NCBI GenBank assembly: GCA_003427395.1
Contig: BFEA01000117.1
Location: 2,091,895-2,122,021 of the forward strand
Direction of reading: 5' to 3'
Length of the DNA: 30,127 nucleotides
Origin: Chara braunii
Lineage: Eukaryota; Streptophyta; Charophyceae; Charales; Characeae
Below, one piece after another: positions 18,570-28,689 of the stretch. The notes beneath the pieces were generated by a model, which had not been told where the DNA came from, ran no database searches, and worked only from the letters and a program-made list of their open reading frames with translations. The stretch's first letter is position 1; every line of letters begins with the position of its first letter. Made by a program: the position numbers and the translations under genes.

Positions 18570-19070
18570 TCATAGAGTAGGAAGATATGGCTGAGAGAAG
18601 ATACCTCGTCTGAGATGTGGGAACTCGGATGGCTCAGTCACTGCTTCGTAATCGATTACTGCAGGAGAGATGTACCTCTTTGCCAAGTCCACAAGATCTC
18701 CCCAGTAAGAGCCGTCGGTAAGATAGTAGGGGACCGAAGGCCTGGGGTCATCGATGAAAAGCTTAGGACCAAAGTTATAGACTAGGTTTGTGCTGCCCTG
18801 GAGTCTCTCAACTTTCCATTGCACGAACCTGGCGGTTCCAACCCACACTGCATCAAAGTGAGGGTGTGTTTCGTTCCCCTTCTTCAAGAAAATCCGTAGG
18901 TCTTTGACTGTACCTTCAACGAACTAAGTGAGAACGACGAAGGTAGACAAATTTTCACGCCTGAATCCATCAATTTTTACATACGTGTAGGGGAAACTCT
19001 CCTCGGCAGCAATCGTATTGAGACTGTCAAGGACCGACTGGCCAACTGTAATGGGGTTGATCTCTCTCAT
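18570..19070 (-). pseudogene. Minus-strand family member E, one TAG
   Basis: From ATG 19070 one frame covers 166 codons, with one internal TAG at 18924-18926. It reads FPYTYVKIDGF, LSTFVVLT, TAG, FVEGTVKDLRIFLKKG, WVGTARFVQWKVERLQG, VYNFGPKLFIDDPRPSVP, then YWGDLVDLAKRY. Against members C and D this gives the same order: PYEVERYEL, LYVMTVRF, YDVRIYLPR, WERAEEDVEDERDKL, NWETRI.IFE with PP, and FGTVVELALRH. It is therefore a distant relative in the opposite orientation. Sequence identity is low, and the match rests on pattern and spacing. Confidence 0.6.
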
Positions 19071-19390
19071 GTACCCAGATAATCGGTTACTCTTTGATAG
19101 TTATCTGAAAGATAATTGATTTTTCACTGAGAAGCGTCTGCCAAGAATCGAGTCAACTGTTTCCCGCTGAATAGGTGGCAACTACTGCAAGGCTGGCAAA
19201 CCCAGAATCTGCTTGGGCGCTGTTAGAGGTTGTTTGAAAGTTGTTTGATTCAGACTGAAAATTGCATGCCCTTCTACGATTGAATGCCGGTTGAGTTTCA
19301 GTCGAGTGTTGAGTGAAAGTTACTTGATTGGATGAAGTTTTACTCCAACCGACTGAATTCTCTGTTGAGAACCAAATACCAATTGGTTGT

Positions 19391-19575
19391 TGATCTGGAA
19401 AACTGATCGATTGCTGATCTGGAAACTGATTGATTGCTGATCTGGAAACTGATCGATTGCTGATCTGGAAACTGATTGATTGTTGATTTGGAAACTGATT
19501 GATTGCTGATCTGGAAACTGGTCGATTGCTGATCTGGAAACTGATTGATTGATGATCTGAAAACTGATCGATTGT
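19391..19575. repeat. Minisatellite, eight copies of a 23-24 bp unit
   Basis: Units start at 19391, 19415, 19438, 19461, 19484, 19507, 19530 and 19553, each like TGATCTGGAAACTGATTGATTG. They mostly alternate between ATTGATTG and (A/G)TCGATTG at their 3' part, which points to a 46-bp higher-order unit. There are no spacers, so this is not CRISPR. The minus-strand Gln/Ser-rich frame through it is a by-product of the repeat. Confidence 0.93.
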
Positions 19576-19741
19576 TGTTGAAAGTTGCTGACTGAGAACT
19601 GAGTGTTCCTGAGATCTCTGACTGGGAGCTTTGTTTCACGACTGGCCCCTAAGTGTTGCTACGTGACTCCCACCAAGTCAGTACATTCTAGTAGTATCAC
19701 GCCAATATTTACTAAGTATTCCTCTTTTTTCTCCCTTATTA

Positions 19742-19990
19742 TTAATTATTAATGGTCTCTCGTGCTTGATTAACAGTCTCCACGGAGGAAAGCGTGCTAT
19801 GCAGTTTTCCATCAGTTCCGTGGAAATAGACAACATACTCGATGAGTGTTTTCTCCCTCACCGTCTCTGGCGCCTGGTTTCTCATTACCTTCACATAGTG
19901 TAGGGCATTTTTGATGGCGTCCTCTTCCCATGCTTCCACTTTTTCTTTACAAGCCCCGTATCTCATCACCATTATCTTGGAGTCCCCCAT
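19742..19990 (-). CDS. Small one-unit hypothetical protein, 82 aa
   Basis: ATG at 19990 lies in a favourable context, with a purine-rich leader (AGAGAAAGGAGAGAGTC before ATGG on the minus strand). The frame ends in tandem TAA codons. It reads KIMVMRYGA (strand), VEAWEEDAIKNALHYVKVM (helix) and LIEYVVYFHG (strand), the core scheme of the family reduced to one unit. A short C-terminal helix follows. No known family is recognised. Its compact and undamaged state makes it one of the better candidates for a real gene here. Confidence 0.58.
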   Translation of the reverse strand: MGDSKIMVMRYGACKEKVEAWEEDAIKNALHYVKVMRNQAPETVREKTLIEYVVYFHGTDGKLHSTLSSVETVNQARETINN

Positions 19991-20894
19991 GACTCTCTCT
20001 CCTTTCTCTGTTTTCTATGCCCTGGCTTGATGAAGCACGGTAAGGAGAGACGACTGTTATGCTTGTTCGCGCCTGGAGATGTAGTGTATCGTTTTTCTCA
20101 CACGGCTTATACAGGATGGTACGACAACCGCTGGCCTGCTAGTGACACAGGCATAGCCCACCCACATGGCACACCTAGCAGCCCAGTGAAGAACGCGCAA
20201 CAGTTTTTATCTTATTGCCTGACTAGGAGAGGCTATCAAATACAGAAATCTTCCAGGTCTGAATTTTCACGACAGCATGCGAAGGCCTCTACTTAACACG
20301 ACATCGGACCAAGCGGATAATGATCCCTCCCCGTGGGTAATTAATCGGATGCTGCATTGTTTCCCCTGACTCTCGCTTTCTGCGCAACTTCCCCTGCCCA
20401 ACTTCCCCGGATCAGAGTCAGGTCAGGGTAGGACCATCGGTATGGAGTAAACCTCTGGGCACCTGCTGAATTCACCCTTCGTCCCGTTCTTTCGGCCTCT
20501 TCTGAGATTCAGGTGGGATGACTTATTTGAGTGAAGACAAAATTATTTTACACAGTCCCCCATTTGTACTCAAAGTACTAATTACCTGTATCAGTCTCCA
20601 TCGAGTAGGAACTTAGCGATCAAGTAAGCAATTATTCTCAACTGTCTTTTCTTTCCTCTGTGGCTAATCACACAGACTCAGCAACCGTGAGTGACTGATA
20701 TTTTCTTGAGCCCAAAGCCAGCTAAAGTGGTGAACTAAACTTGACTGTTTATGTAAGTGAACAGTGCGTAACTTCACAATCTTTACATGAGAGTTTACAG
20801 GTCGGTGTGGTATAACAGCCTTTACACGGTGACACTCGCGCGGGTATCTATAATTGTCATAGTTGCCTGGGCATTAACACACTAGGATGATTAC
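19991..20894. other. Spacer, possible upstream region of the 82-aa gene
   Basis: No supported gene. A plus-strand frame at 20030-20296 is open for 88 codons but lacks recognisable features and overlaps the putative 5' leader of the minus-strand gene. On the minus strand, TGTATAAG near 20109-20116 could serve as a TATA element for that gene. The rest is AT-rich, with no repeats of note. Confidence 0.35.
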
Positions 20895-21200
20895 TCATGC
20901 GCTCATGTTAGCATCTGCAGGCTCACGTGACCTCTTGCTAGAGTACCTGCGAACTAGTTCGGTCCCACATTCATGCAATCGTACGAGCACACACCGACTC
21001 GTAGCGCCGAAGCCTAGTCTCTCGGCTACTGAGTTTCATAGGTCCTTCAACTGTATACTCTGCGCCCGTAGAACCTTGTTAGTAGGACAGCGGAGGTATA
21101 GTTCAACCTCCTCTTTCTTATACAAATCTCCCAACGTTATCACTTGGCTCAAGCGCGTGACCTCATATCCCTCCGTGTGGAAAGGAGTCAAAGAGATCAT
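20895..21200 (-). pseudogene. Minus-strand family member F, one TGA
   Basis: From ATG 21200 one frame of 102 codons reads FHTEGYEVTRLSQV, then EEVELYLRCPTN (strand), then SIQLKDL, TGA (21036-21038), SVAERLGF (helix, broken by the stop), SRCVLVRLHE (strand), and a basic tail. GYEVTRL corresponds to PYEVERY, and EVELYLRCP to DVRIYLPRE, of members C and D. The single TGA lies in the helix, where most members have Arg, Trp or another charged residue. It is inactive as read. Confidence 0.55.
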
Positions 21201-23400
21201 CTAATACAATAACCAAAATTAGTTGTAACTCGAGTTCAAGCTCACAAGCAAGAAGACCAATCATAAAGGGAAAACACTCAATTTACCACGAGTTCTCACA
21301 AAAGACTCACGATCCAAGGTTGCTTTCCTTTGAGAGTGCTTGAGCTAGTGGATAGGACTCAAGTATACGTCGACCTACCTCTACTTTTGTCACCACATAG
21401 GAGTGATGGTTAACAAAACCTTTAGATAACTTCTTCGCCTCCTTTCTTCATTAACCAAAAGCTTTAATAAACCTGTGTGATTTTACCGGAGCGAGTCACT
21501 ACCTGGTACTTCCGTAGTAATTAGGAGCAACATCAGTGACCGATCACGAACACAAGAGATGTAAAGGCTTTGCAGATAAATTTACAGACTTATTAATTCA
21601 ATTGCACATATTGGAGCAGCGGGACAGTAGTTGGATCCTAACCTTACCGACTCAAAAGATAAATGTCGATCATCGATCCAAATGAAAAGGTCTTATTATT
21701 ACTTCTGAGAACGATCGAACAATTGGAGAAACAATTAGTAAGCGCAGCAGAGGGGAAACAAACAACATAACATCAGGGCACGCCTCTCTCCCGCTCATCT
21801 GTCAAGAGTTACCAACAACCAAGATCGCCTCCCCACCCATTTAGTAGGCTGCAAGTTAAGACTCCCCTTTTCAATAGCCTTTGTACAGTTTATCCCTCTT
21901 TCCTCTTCAATCCAGAGCAACTAGAGTAACAAAGTCAGTGATACATGTAGCAATCTGCAAGAAACGTCAATAGCTATACGCACACAATCGCTTACCTCGC
22001 CTCTATCAGTCTACTCTTACTTCGTATCGTCGTAAGCAATGGACGAAAGTGTTCCCTTGATCACAAGTTGATCGCACGGGGTCCATAAAATAGGGAAAAC
22101 TCCCCGTCAGTTCACTCGTCGAGGCAATAATGGTCGAAACGAGCCCTTACACGAGCATGCATGTCCTGAATACAAAAACATAAGACGTGCGGTGACTGCG
22201 AGCGCTGTCCGGTACGTCAGCAAGGCTGAACCAGAGTCTGTTGTCGCACCCCTCCCCCGTTCTTTATCAAACTGCTTAGTTTCCCTGGTCCCTTTGCCAC
22301 GTGTCTCTGCTTTAGTTTCCCTGGTCCCTTTGCCACGTGTCTCTGCCAGGGAAGGGAGTAACCCAACGTCCAATCAACCACTTACCGCCACTTACTAGCT
22401 AGCTGGGGCACACGCTCAAGGCTTCCCACTCAGGGAAGAGAACCTGGCGTCAGCTGACAGTGACGCAATGGAACCCCTCGGCACACAACACTAGTCAGAC
22501 ACATAACGTCAACAAGTAATGAGGAGAGTCCCTTTTTCTCTCCTGTGTCTGATCCCCTTCTCTCTGTCTTCCCCTTTTACTAGATTCTCTTTCCGCCTTC
22601 GTAATAGTTGGCAACTCATCAGCCTAGTCCCGCATGATTGTAAGGAACTCAAGAAGAAACTCATCTCCAAACCAGGCTCATATTGAAGACCGCGTCTTAG
22701 CTAGAGAAGAGATGTACACATTCAAGTTCTCGCCATGACTAGAGAAGTGAGGATGTCTTTCTTGAGGCACACTTTTCACAATCCCACTTGAGGTTGCTAT
22801 GGTCTGTTCGTCTCTCGACTCGAGCTATCCCCCAGGGCTTTCTTCCAGTTGTCCTGCCTGTGGGTGATCTCCCCTCCGTAACTTCCTTAACGCGCTTTGA
22901 CCTTCTGTCTCACGTCTTACGTCTAGCGGCTCCCGTCTCTTCGCCGTTTCGAGTCGTTCTCTGGGCCACTCTCCACTGATTCCGCGGACGGGTGGTTCCG
23001 TCGCAACTGGTCCCGTCCGTGTCAGGACTGACAAGGAGCTCGCTTTGTCTTGATCAAGCTCGGATCAAGTTCGTCCAGAACTGTCTTCATCGACAACAAC
23101 TCTCACGAAGCAATGCCTCTCAGGGTAGCAGTTTGAGTCACTCGAGGATGACGATTTTGTCGCACCCACGGAAGTGAAGGCGACGTCAACGAGTAGTCTC
23201 TCTCTCTCTCACCCTTCGCGTCATTCCCTTGATCACATGTTGACCTCTGAGGGACTCTTTTCTCCTCACCCACTTGCCACAATCACATACCCCCCTTTCC
23301 TTTTCCTCCCGCCTTTCTGCCCCCCGCCCTCTGGGACTCCGCTGTCGCGAGCTGATCTCGGCCCCGCCTTCCACAGGTTGCGCCTGAAGGTGGTTCTTGC
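21201..23400. other. Mostly non-coding spacer with short repeats
   Basis: The first 900 bases are AT-rich, without a gene. At 22278-22310 and 22314-22346 a 33-base text, including CCTTTGCCACGTGTCTCTGC, is repeated perfectly with a 36-base period. Each copy carries the CACGTG core of a plant G-box, which is an observation and not proof of function. From 22790 the DNA is GC-richer and open on several frames of both strands (Arg/Glu/Gly-rich on the minus strand). It could be the degraded C-terminal tail of the gene to its right, but I cannot support a gene. Confidence 0.35.
22278..22346. repeat. 36-bp tandem repeat with G-box core
   Basis: Two perfect 33-base copies have a 36-base period and contain CCACGTGTC. 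In plants CACGTG cores bind bZIP and bHLH factors. No start site is visible close by, so regulatory use is inference only. Confidence 0.75.
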
Positions 23401-23425
23401 GAACCTGGCCCGGCCTGTTCCAGGA

Positions 23426-23719
23426 CTAGAGATCGGTCTCCCGGTTTCCAGCCTCACTCATCTCACTCTCTTCCCCTGAGTCCCTGTCCAGGTGGGCCTG
23501 TTCTCGGTCCACCGTGTCTACTGAGGTCTCGGTCTTATGATACGAGACCGTTACCTGCATTCTTGTCGTCCCTCCGTCCCTCCTGCAGCGTCGCTCGGCT
23601 CGATCCTTGGCCTCCGTAATCGCATCTTGCAGCTTCGGGTTGATTCTCATCTCCTCCTCCTTCGCTCCCTCCACATTAATTTTCAGTCTCACTTCGTCAC
23701 CCCCATCGTAATTGAGCAT
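23426..23719 (-). CDS. One-unit hypothetical protein with acidic tail, 97 aa
   Basis: ATG 23719 is taken as the start. The frame is open upstream to a TGA at 23758-23756 and would add WIIV before the Met. It reads MLNYDGGDEVRLKINVEG (strands), LQDAITEAKDRAERRCRRDG (helix) and MQVTVSYHK (strand), which fits the family scheme well (DEVRLKI against YDVRIYL). The C-terminus is acidic (EQAHLDRDSGEESEMSE) and ends at TAG. There is no internal stop. It may be a real gene or an exon. No known family is recognised. Confidence 0.58.
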   Translation of the reverse strand: MLNYDGGDEVRLKINVEGAKEEEMRINPKLQDAITEAKDRAERRCRRDGGTTRMQVTVSYHKTETSVDTVDREQAHLDRDSGEESEMSEAGNRETDL

Positions 23720-23764
23720 CACAATGATCCAGGGCCCTTCCCCAGACAGAGGCTTTCAGCGAGG

Positions 23765-24600
23765 CTGGTGGTACTAGTAGCCTGGTCTATAGCCATGCAG
23801 CGCCATAGCCAGACTTAACTCGACAGACACCGCACCAGCCCCGCCTACTAACCAAAAATAGTAAGTACCAACTACTCGGTGCACGAGCAGGCGCACACAG
23901 GGGATTTCCTGTACGCTCGCTAAAGTCGCCTAGCCCTCTACCCTCAACCCGCTAACACTCAGCATAGCGAGATCGCTCAGACCCAGATGATGAATGTCAG
24001 TCCTCCCTTTTCTCTTATAGGGTCTTCAGTTATCTCGACCCCCGCGCTCTAAACGAGAGATCTAAGCAAAATTTCTCAGAGTCACATCCTTTTTTAGATT
24101 TTGTAATTACATGAAAATAATAATAATAATAAAAAAATGAAAGGAAATTAAAGAGGCAGTACCCTAACAATCATAGGGCCAGCCATTTGCTTGAAAAGAC
24201 CGAAGAACTTTGTACAATGGTCCCATAACGGGATACCAACCGATGCTTCTGTCCTCTTCAAAAGTGGCCCATCATAACCTGGTAAAGGAGTACTTGGCGC
24301 GCAGTAAAAATGGCAGCGCCGGCCTTTTCACCTTCGCGTCCCAGGGCGAACCCGGCGGCTACCATAACTACAGGCCGGTAGTGCTCTGCTGTACTGGAGG
24401 GCGCCGAGCCTGCGTGGACCAAAGGAAATCCTGTAGCGCACCCTCCCTTTTGGTGAGACGGGGACCAACATGACCGGTCCACGTCAAGGTACAGTCCAAG
24501 TACTAAGACTTGTAGAGGTTCGGGAACACGACTACAGGCTGCAACATCAAGCAAAAAGGCTGGTACCAAGTAGGGATTGATACGCAGAGGGGGGCCGGGA
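23765..24600. other. Spacer upstream of the RG-rich ORF
   Basis: No gene is supported. An AATAATAATAATAAAAAAATG-like A/T run lies near 24115-24140. Between 24200 and 24700 both strands have open frames (about 147 codons on the minus strand), with no motif and uneven composition. I treat these as chance frames in GC-rich sequence, possibly part of a promoter or LTR. Confidence 0.35.
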
Positions 24601-24632
24601 CACCGCGCCCTCCGACATGATATCAAACCCCA

Positions 24633-24652
24633 GCCCAGCGTCCCCGCTGGGC
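24633..24652. other. 8-bp hairpin upstream of TATA element
   Basis: GCCCAGCG-TCCC-CGCTGGGC is a perfect 8-bp stem with a 4-base loop, 22 bases before the TATA-like element. No run of T follows, so it is not a bacterial terminator. Its role is unknown. Confidence 0.6.
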
Positions 24653-24673
24653 CGAAACGTGTGGGGCACTCGG

Positions 24674-24680
24674 TATATAG
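24674..24680 (+). promoter_or_regulatory. TATA-box-like element
   Basis: TATATAG lies in a GC-rich surround, about 245 bases before the ATG at 24922. The region between is pyrimidine-rich and has no ATG in a strong context immediately before the gene, as expected for a 5' leader. A transcription start would be expected near 24705. This is inferred from position and composition only. Confidence 0.45.
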
Positions 24681-24921
24681 TGCACACTTTAGGATTCTCA
24701 TCCATTCCCCTTCGTATCATTGCGACTCGCCATAGTGCTTCACGGTCGTCGCTCTTTTCTTACCGTTTTTTCATAACTTCTTCTTCTCTTTCCCTCTCTC
24801 CATTTTATTGTGCACACGTTGCCGCCGCGTGGCTCGTGCCGCTACCTTTGCCCCCTTTTGTTGTTCCTTTTGCTGTTTGTTCCTTTGATTCGTCTCCTTA
24901 AACAGTGCTCGACCTTACACC

Positions 24922-25392
24922 ATGCCTAAGGCTCGTAGGGGACTGGGAAGAGGAAGAGGAGGAAGAAGGGGTAAGGCTCGGGAAGAACCGCCGGTCCGTG
25001 CCCATCGTGACTATAGTTCTGAGGAGGAGGAAGAGGAGATAAGGGGTTATGGAAAGCACTCAAGGCCTTATCCGCGCCACTCGCTCTCTGCATGGTACGA
25101 GAGGACTGCATCCCCAGAAAAGATGGAGTACTTCCGAAAAAAAATCGAAGCACGTTATGGTGCGGTCAGCACTTCCTCGCCTCCTTACGCTCCCAGAGCC
25201 CCTATTACTCCCACGACAAGTAGAGCCTTAGTGCTAGTTTCACCATCCTCTATCGCTTGCACAGTCTCTTTGCTCTCTCACTCCAATAACTGCATCCTTT
25301 TCAACATCTTCTTTCTTCTCTCTCTGCTTCAGATCGAACTCATGGTAATTTTCTATATCGTGTATAGGCGTGACTTTTTCTCTGCTTTTTGA
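24922..25392 (+). CDS. RG-rich basic protein, probable intron-containing gene
   Basis: ATG follows ACACC, a favourable eukaryotic context. Residues 1-25 are very basic, with GRGRGG-type repeats (possible nuclear signal or RNA-binding RG region). Residues 32-42 include a run of six Glu, and residues 53-77 form a likely amphipathic helix (SAWYERTASPEKMEYFRKK). From about residue 85 the frame turns Ser/Thr/Pro-rich and then strongly hydrophobic. It crosses a typical 3' splice site (long pyrimidine tract, then CTTCAG at 25328-25333), so the distal part is probably intron read as protein. The true 3' end is not resolved. No family is recognised. It could be the N-terminus of a gag-type ORF or a host gene. 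Confidence 0.5.
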   Translation: MPKARRGLGRGRGGRRGKAREEPPVRAHRDYSSEEEEEEIRGYGKHSRPYPRHSLSAWYERTASPEKMEYFRKKIEARYGAVSTSSPPYAPRAPITPTTSRALVLVSPSSIACTVSLLSHSNNCILFNIFFLLSLLQIELMVIFYIVYRRDFFSAF

Positions 25393-25717
25393 ATCTGGTC
25401 CTCTTGAAAGTTTTCAGCTCACGCATCACTTATAGTGTCCCTGGCTTGAGAGTTTCAACACCTTGAGGCCGGGGACACAGGTTCCTCTTGAACCAGGGCG
25501 CCTGTCGGCCACCAAATAAATTTAAGAAGGATTATGTTTTTACTTTCTTGTTTGCTGCTGATTCTGACCTCTTGTCATTCTGAAATCCGTTTTCAATCTA
25601 AATTTTATGTTAGAGAAAGGTTACCTTAACCTTCACCTTGGCTGAAAATTCAAAGCATTGACAGTCTGATAACAATGCTTAGGACACTTGTCTAGTCTGC
25701 CATGCTGGGAGTAGGAC

Positions 25718-25890
25718 ATACCAAACCGTTTTCTGTTATCTGGCTTGAGTGAGATGTCTTCTCAACTTCTCCAGCAACTCAGGGGATACCAAACCCTATC
25801 TTCTTTCTCCGGTCTGAGTGAGGCGTCTCCTCAACTTCTCAGGTAAAAGGAAGGGGATACCAAACCCATTTTCTTTTCTCTGGTCTGGGA
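25718..25890. repeat. Three-copy 68-71 bp tandem repeat
   Basis: ATACCAAACC begins units at 25718, 25786 and 25857. Each unit continues with a TTTTCT-type stretch, T(G/C)TGG(T/C)(T/C)TGAG-type text and, in the first two, CTCAACTTCTC. The third is cut short at about 25890. Confidence 0.8.
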
Positions 25891-26744
25891 ACTTCAGATA
25901 AGTCTTTATATACCTGCAAAACAGCGAGTCCCACAGACAACAGACTATGCCCCTGCAAGCAGATCCCTCAATAACTATCAACCAAGCAACCAGTAAACAA
26001 AATGAAACCCAGAATAAAATAAAATAATAAAATAATAAAATAATACACGTAGCAAGACAATTCTTCGCACCCAAGAGTTATTGATTGCCTTGGTTTTGGC
26101 CCACCACTGGCCAGGATTGACAGACGTTCCGTTAGCCTGACATACCTCATTCGGTCCGCCTCAGGCCAGGACTAGTTAGACCAGTTGTCTTGATAGCCCC
26201 TTTGACCTGCCTCCAGGTCAGGACCAGCATACCCACTACTCGAGTATGACAACCCTTTGGCACTCTCACCAGGACACCCAGACTATAGCGGGTCTGGTCA
26301 CCCTATGACAGCAGACGTCTCGTTAGTCAAACTGTTCCGAACCCGTATTTGACCATTGCGGTCGGGGACCGGCTCACCCACCAGTTTTTGGCCAAGGGCG
26401 CTGGCTGCCTCGCCCTAAATTTTGAACGTGGGACCCGGTCTAACCACAGTTTTAGGCTTTGGCAAACCTCACTGGATTGCATCCTCTGATTGTGGTAGGG
26501 TTCCAGCCAACCCCTTTCGACCTCACAGTCCAGACCCCCGGAGTCTTAGCCTCGGTCAACTACGAAATTCGACACTCTCGTCGGGGACCTGCTGACCCCA
26601 CCAGATTGCAACCTACTGCGGTAAGGCTCTGGCTGGCCCCGGCAATGAACGCATCCTTATGTTAGAGAGGAAGATCCCAAGCACAGACAGTCAAGCAAGC
26701 ATATCATAACCCACAAACAGACTGCCCATGCCCCATAACAGGAC

Positions 26745-26980
26745 AAACATTTCTCAAGAGACGTCCCTTCAGTCTCAAGAGGCACTGAACAGCAACATGA
26801 TAACCAGTACTAAGCCCTTACAGGAGACCTCCCTTCAGTCTCAAGAAGGATGCTTAGTGCTGGCCCTAGAGAGGTCCCTTCCCTCAGGTGGGAATTTCTT
26901 TTTCAAGAGACGTCCCGTCGGTCCCAAGGAAATATTGAAATGTTGATCTCAGAGAGGTCCCCTCATCTGAGTGAAGACAG
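26745..26980. repeat. Interspersed short repeats with CCCTTCAGTCTCAAGA core
   Basis: CAAGAGACGTCCCTTCAGTC (26754), GAGACCTCCCTTCAGTCTC (26823), AGAGGTCCCTTCCCTCAG (26868), CAAGAGACGTCCCGTCGG (26904) and GAGAGGTCCCCTCATCTGAG (26952) are variants of one unit at intervals of 36-69 bases. There is no coding meaning. Confidence 0.65.
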
Positions 26981-27381
26981 GTAGCTTAGTCAAGAGACAC
27001 GAAGTCCTTCTGTTGACAACTCTTAATCAGGCAGAACTGAACTCCTTTATGTCCATCATGTTTTTCTCTTTATCATAATAATAATACTGATTACATCTTC
27101 TGATGTGCCATAGCCATGAGTTCCTCAGATCTTTGACACTGCGTCAATGCTCACGAAAACTGTATCTCACAGTTATCCCCTACTCTCAGGGTCTTGAGGC
27201 TCATGCATCGACTGTGGCATTGCATCAAAGATATAGTCTTATTGACTTTGTTGCTTGCTGAAACAGAAAATTAATTGACCATGCACGAACGTCGCAGTCT
27301 GCTGAAAACTCAGTCTTGCTGTCTCATTGTCTTACAATATTTTTCTCTCAGTTCTCTGGGACTGTTTTCTCACTTGGATGA

Positions 27382-27801
27382 CTAACCTTTCTTTCCTCTG
27401 TTTGAGGTCACTGTAGGGATCAAATCAGGGTCTCTGAAAATGAACTTACGAAGTTTTGACCCTGATACCATGTCGTGAACCCTGGATCCATCTATCTCTG
27501 AAATCTCATAAACTTTATCTTCTGCTTCTCCTGTAATTCTGTAAGGACCAAGCCATCTACGCTCCAACGTTTTAGTCCATTGTGTCTCAAGAGAACTATC
27601 GAACAGAAGGACAACATCACCAACTTTCAATTTCTCATTTTTTATATATTTTTTCTTGTTTCATCTCTCTTGATCTGACAATCTGTTGGATGTCATTCTC
27701 TCTGCAGCATCCATCACTGGCTGATCAACTTCTGATATTTGTCTCATTCTTATCTGAAGGAACTCTGAAATAGAATAGTCTCTGTCACTTTCTTGACTTG
27801 A
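27382..27801 (-). pseudogene. Integrase C-terminal region with GPY-type module
   Basis: This continues the integrase frame after TGA 27802: a helical stretch (EFLQIRMRQISEVDQP), a second TGA (27661-27663), then LKVGDVVLLFDSS and RRWLGPYRI, the GPY/F module typical of Ty3/gypsy integrase tails. The piece ends with a TAG after a short basic end. No chromodomain is seen. It would help target-site contact in an active element. Confidence 0.88.
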
Positions 27802-28635
27802 TCACGTCTTGACAATGTTCTCAATAGGCAATGTAGCATATCGGTCATACCACAAAGTAAATGGAACATAGCCAGTAGTCCTCTTGATTGTTATGTTATC
27901 AGCATATACAGCAGCTCTTAATACTCTTGGCCAGTTACTGAGATTCCCTTCACACCACTTGGCCAATGAGTCTTTCAAAATTTTATGACCTCTTTCAACA
28001 GGTGCATTCGCTTGAGGATGGTAAGTAGTCACATATCGAATTCTGACACCCAATCTGAGAGTGGTTCTCCTTACAATCTCATTTCTGAACTCTGATCCTC
28101 TGTTAGAGACAAACTCTCTGATAAAAGGATACCTGATATAGACTTCCTCTGTCCAATCAACCACTTGCTCGGTTGTCTTCTTTTTCAGAGTTTTTGTCTC
28201 AACGTATCCAGAGAAATTATCTCTCATGTTCAATATATATCTCATTCCGCCCTTGCCTAAAGGCATGGTGATGAGATCTAAATGAATTCTACTGCCTGAC
28301 TCTACCAAAATAGTAGGAAATAAAGGTTCAATCATTCTTGTAGTAGACCTTTTCTGACATAACACGCATGATTTACCGAATCTGAAAATCATGTCTCTCA
28401 TGCCAGGCCAGAAGTAGAGTTTGACAGTCTTAGAGTAGGTTGCCTCAGCAGCCCTGTGGCCACCAGCAACCCCCTCATGTAGAGCAGCAATTATCTCTAA
28501 TTGTCTCTCTCTACCACAGACCACTCTTAGTGCAAGTAGTCCTCCCTTACCATCCACAAAAAGATGTCCTCTTTTCAATCTGAATTTTTTCCTTGAATTT
28601 TTACAGTAATATTCCTTTAGTTGTTCCTTTTCCAT
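27802..28635 (-). pseudogene. Integrase, second catalytic Asp changed to Asn
   Basis: From the Met at 28635, the HHCC zinc-binding module uses H53, H60, C90 and C93 (spacing H-6-H-29-C-2-C). The catalytic core has D120 (IHLDL), then FVSNRGSEF with N178 where the family has Asp, then E214 (APVERGH). The distance from 178 to 214 fits the DD35E rule. N178 is AAC at 28102-28104 (minus strand), one G-to-A change from GAC. Loss of this metal ligand should abolish strand transfer, independent of the stop codons. The frame ends at TGA and continues into the C-terminal part. Confidence 0.95.
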
Positions 28636-28689
28636 CTTCTTACCAATCTCTTGATAGTTTTCGTCATATTCTTCAGAAATGAAAAATAT

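Larger units (their letters stand above)
25393..27381. other. Non-coding region with degenerate repeats, downstream of pol
   Basis: On the minus strand this lies directly after pol, where a retrotransposon has its 3' untranslated region and LTR, but I could not identify LTR ends or a second LTR copy in the window. It contains 68-71 bp repeats (25718-25890), degenerate repeats with GGACC and GCATCC-type cores (26090-26660), and CTTCAGTCTCAAGA-type repeats (26745-26980). The frames here follow the repeats and are not called. Confidence 0.45.

Noticed and set aside
19391-19575. CRISPR-like array of 23-bp repeats
   Set aside because: The units are contiguous with no spacers and there are no cas genes. 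It is a minisatellite.
24258-24701. 147-codon minus-strand frame
   Set aside because: It overlaps the putative promoter and an opposing open frame, has no recognisable domain, and can be explained by GC-rich sequence with few stops.
27458-27471. TGGTATCAGGGTC on the minus strand, like a Met-tRNA primer binding site
   Set aside because: It lies inside the integrase C-terminal reading frame, where it encodes part of the protein, and has no LTR beside it. It is a chance match.
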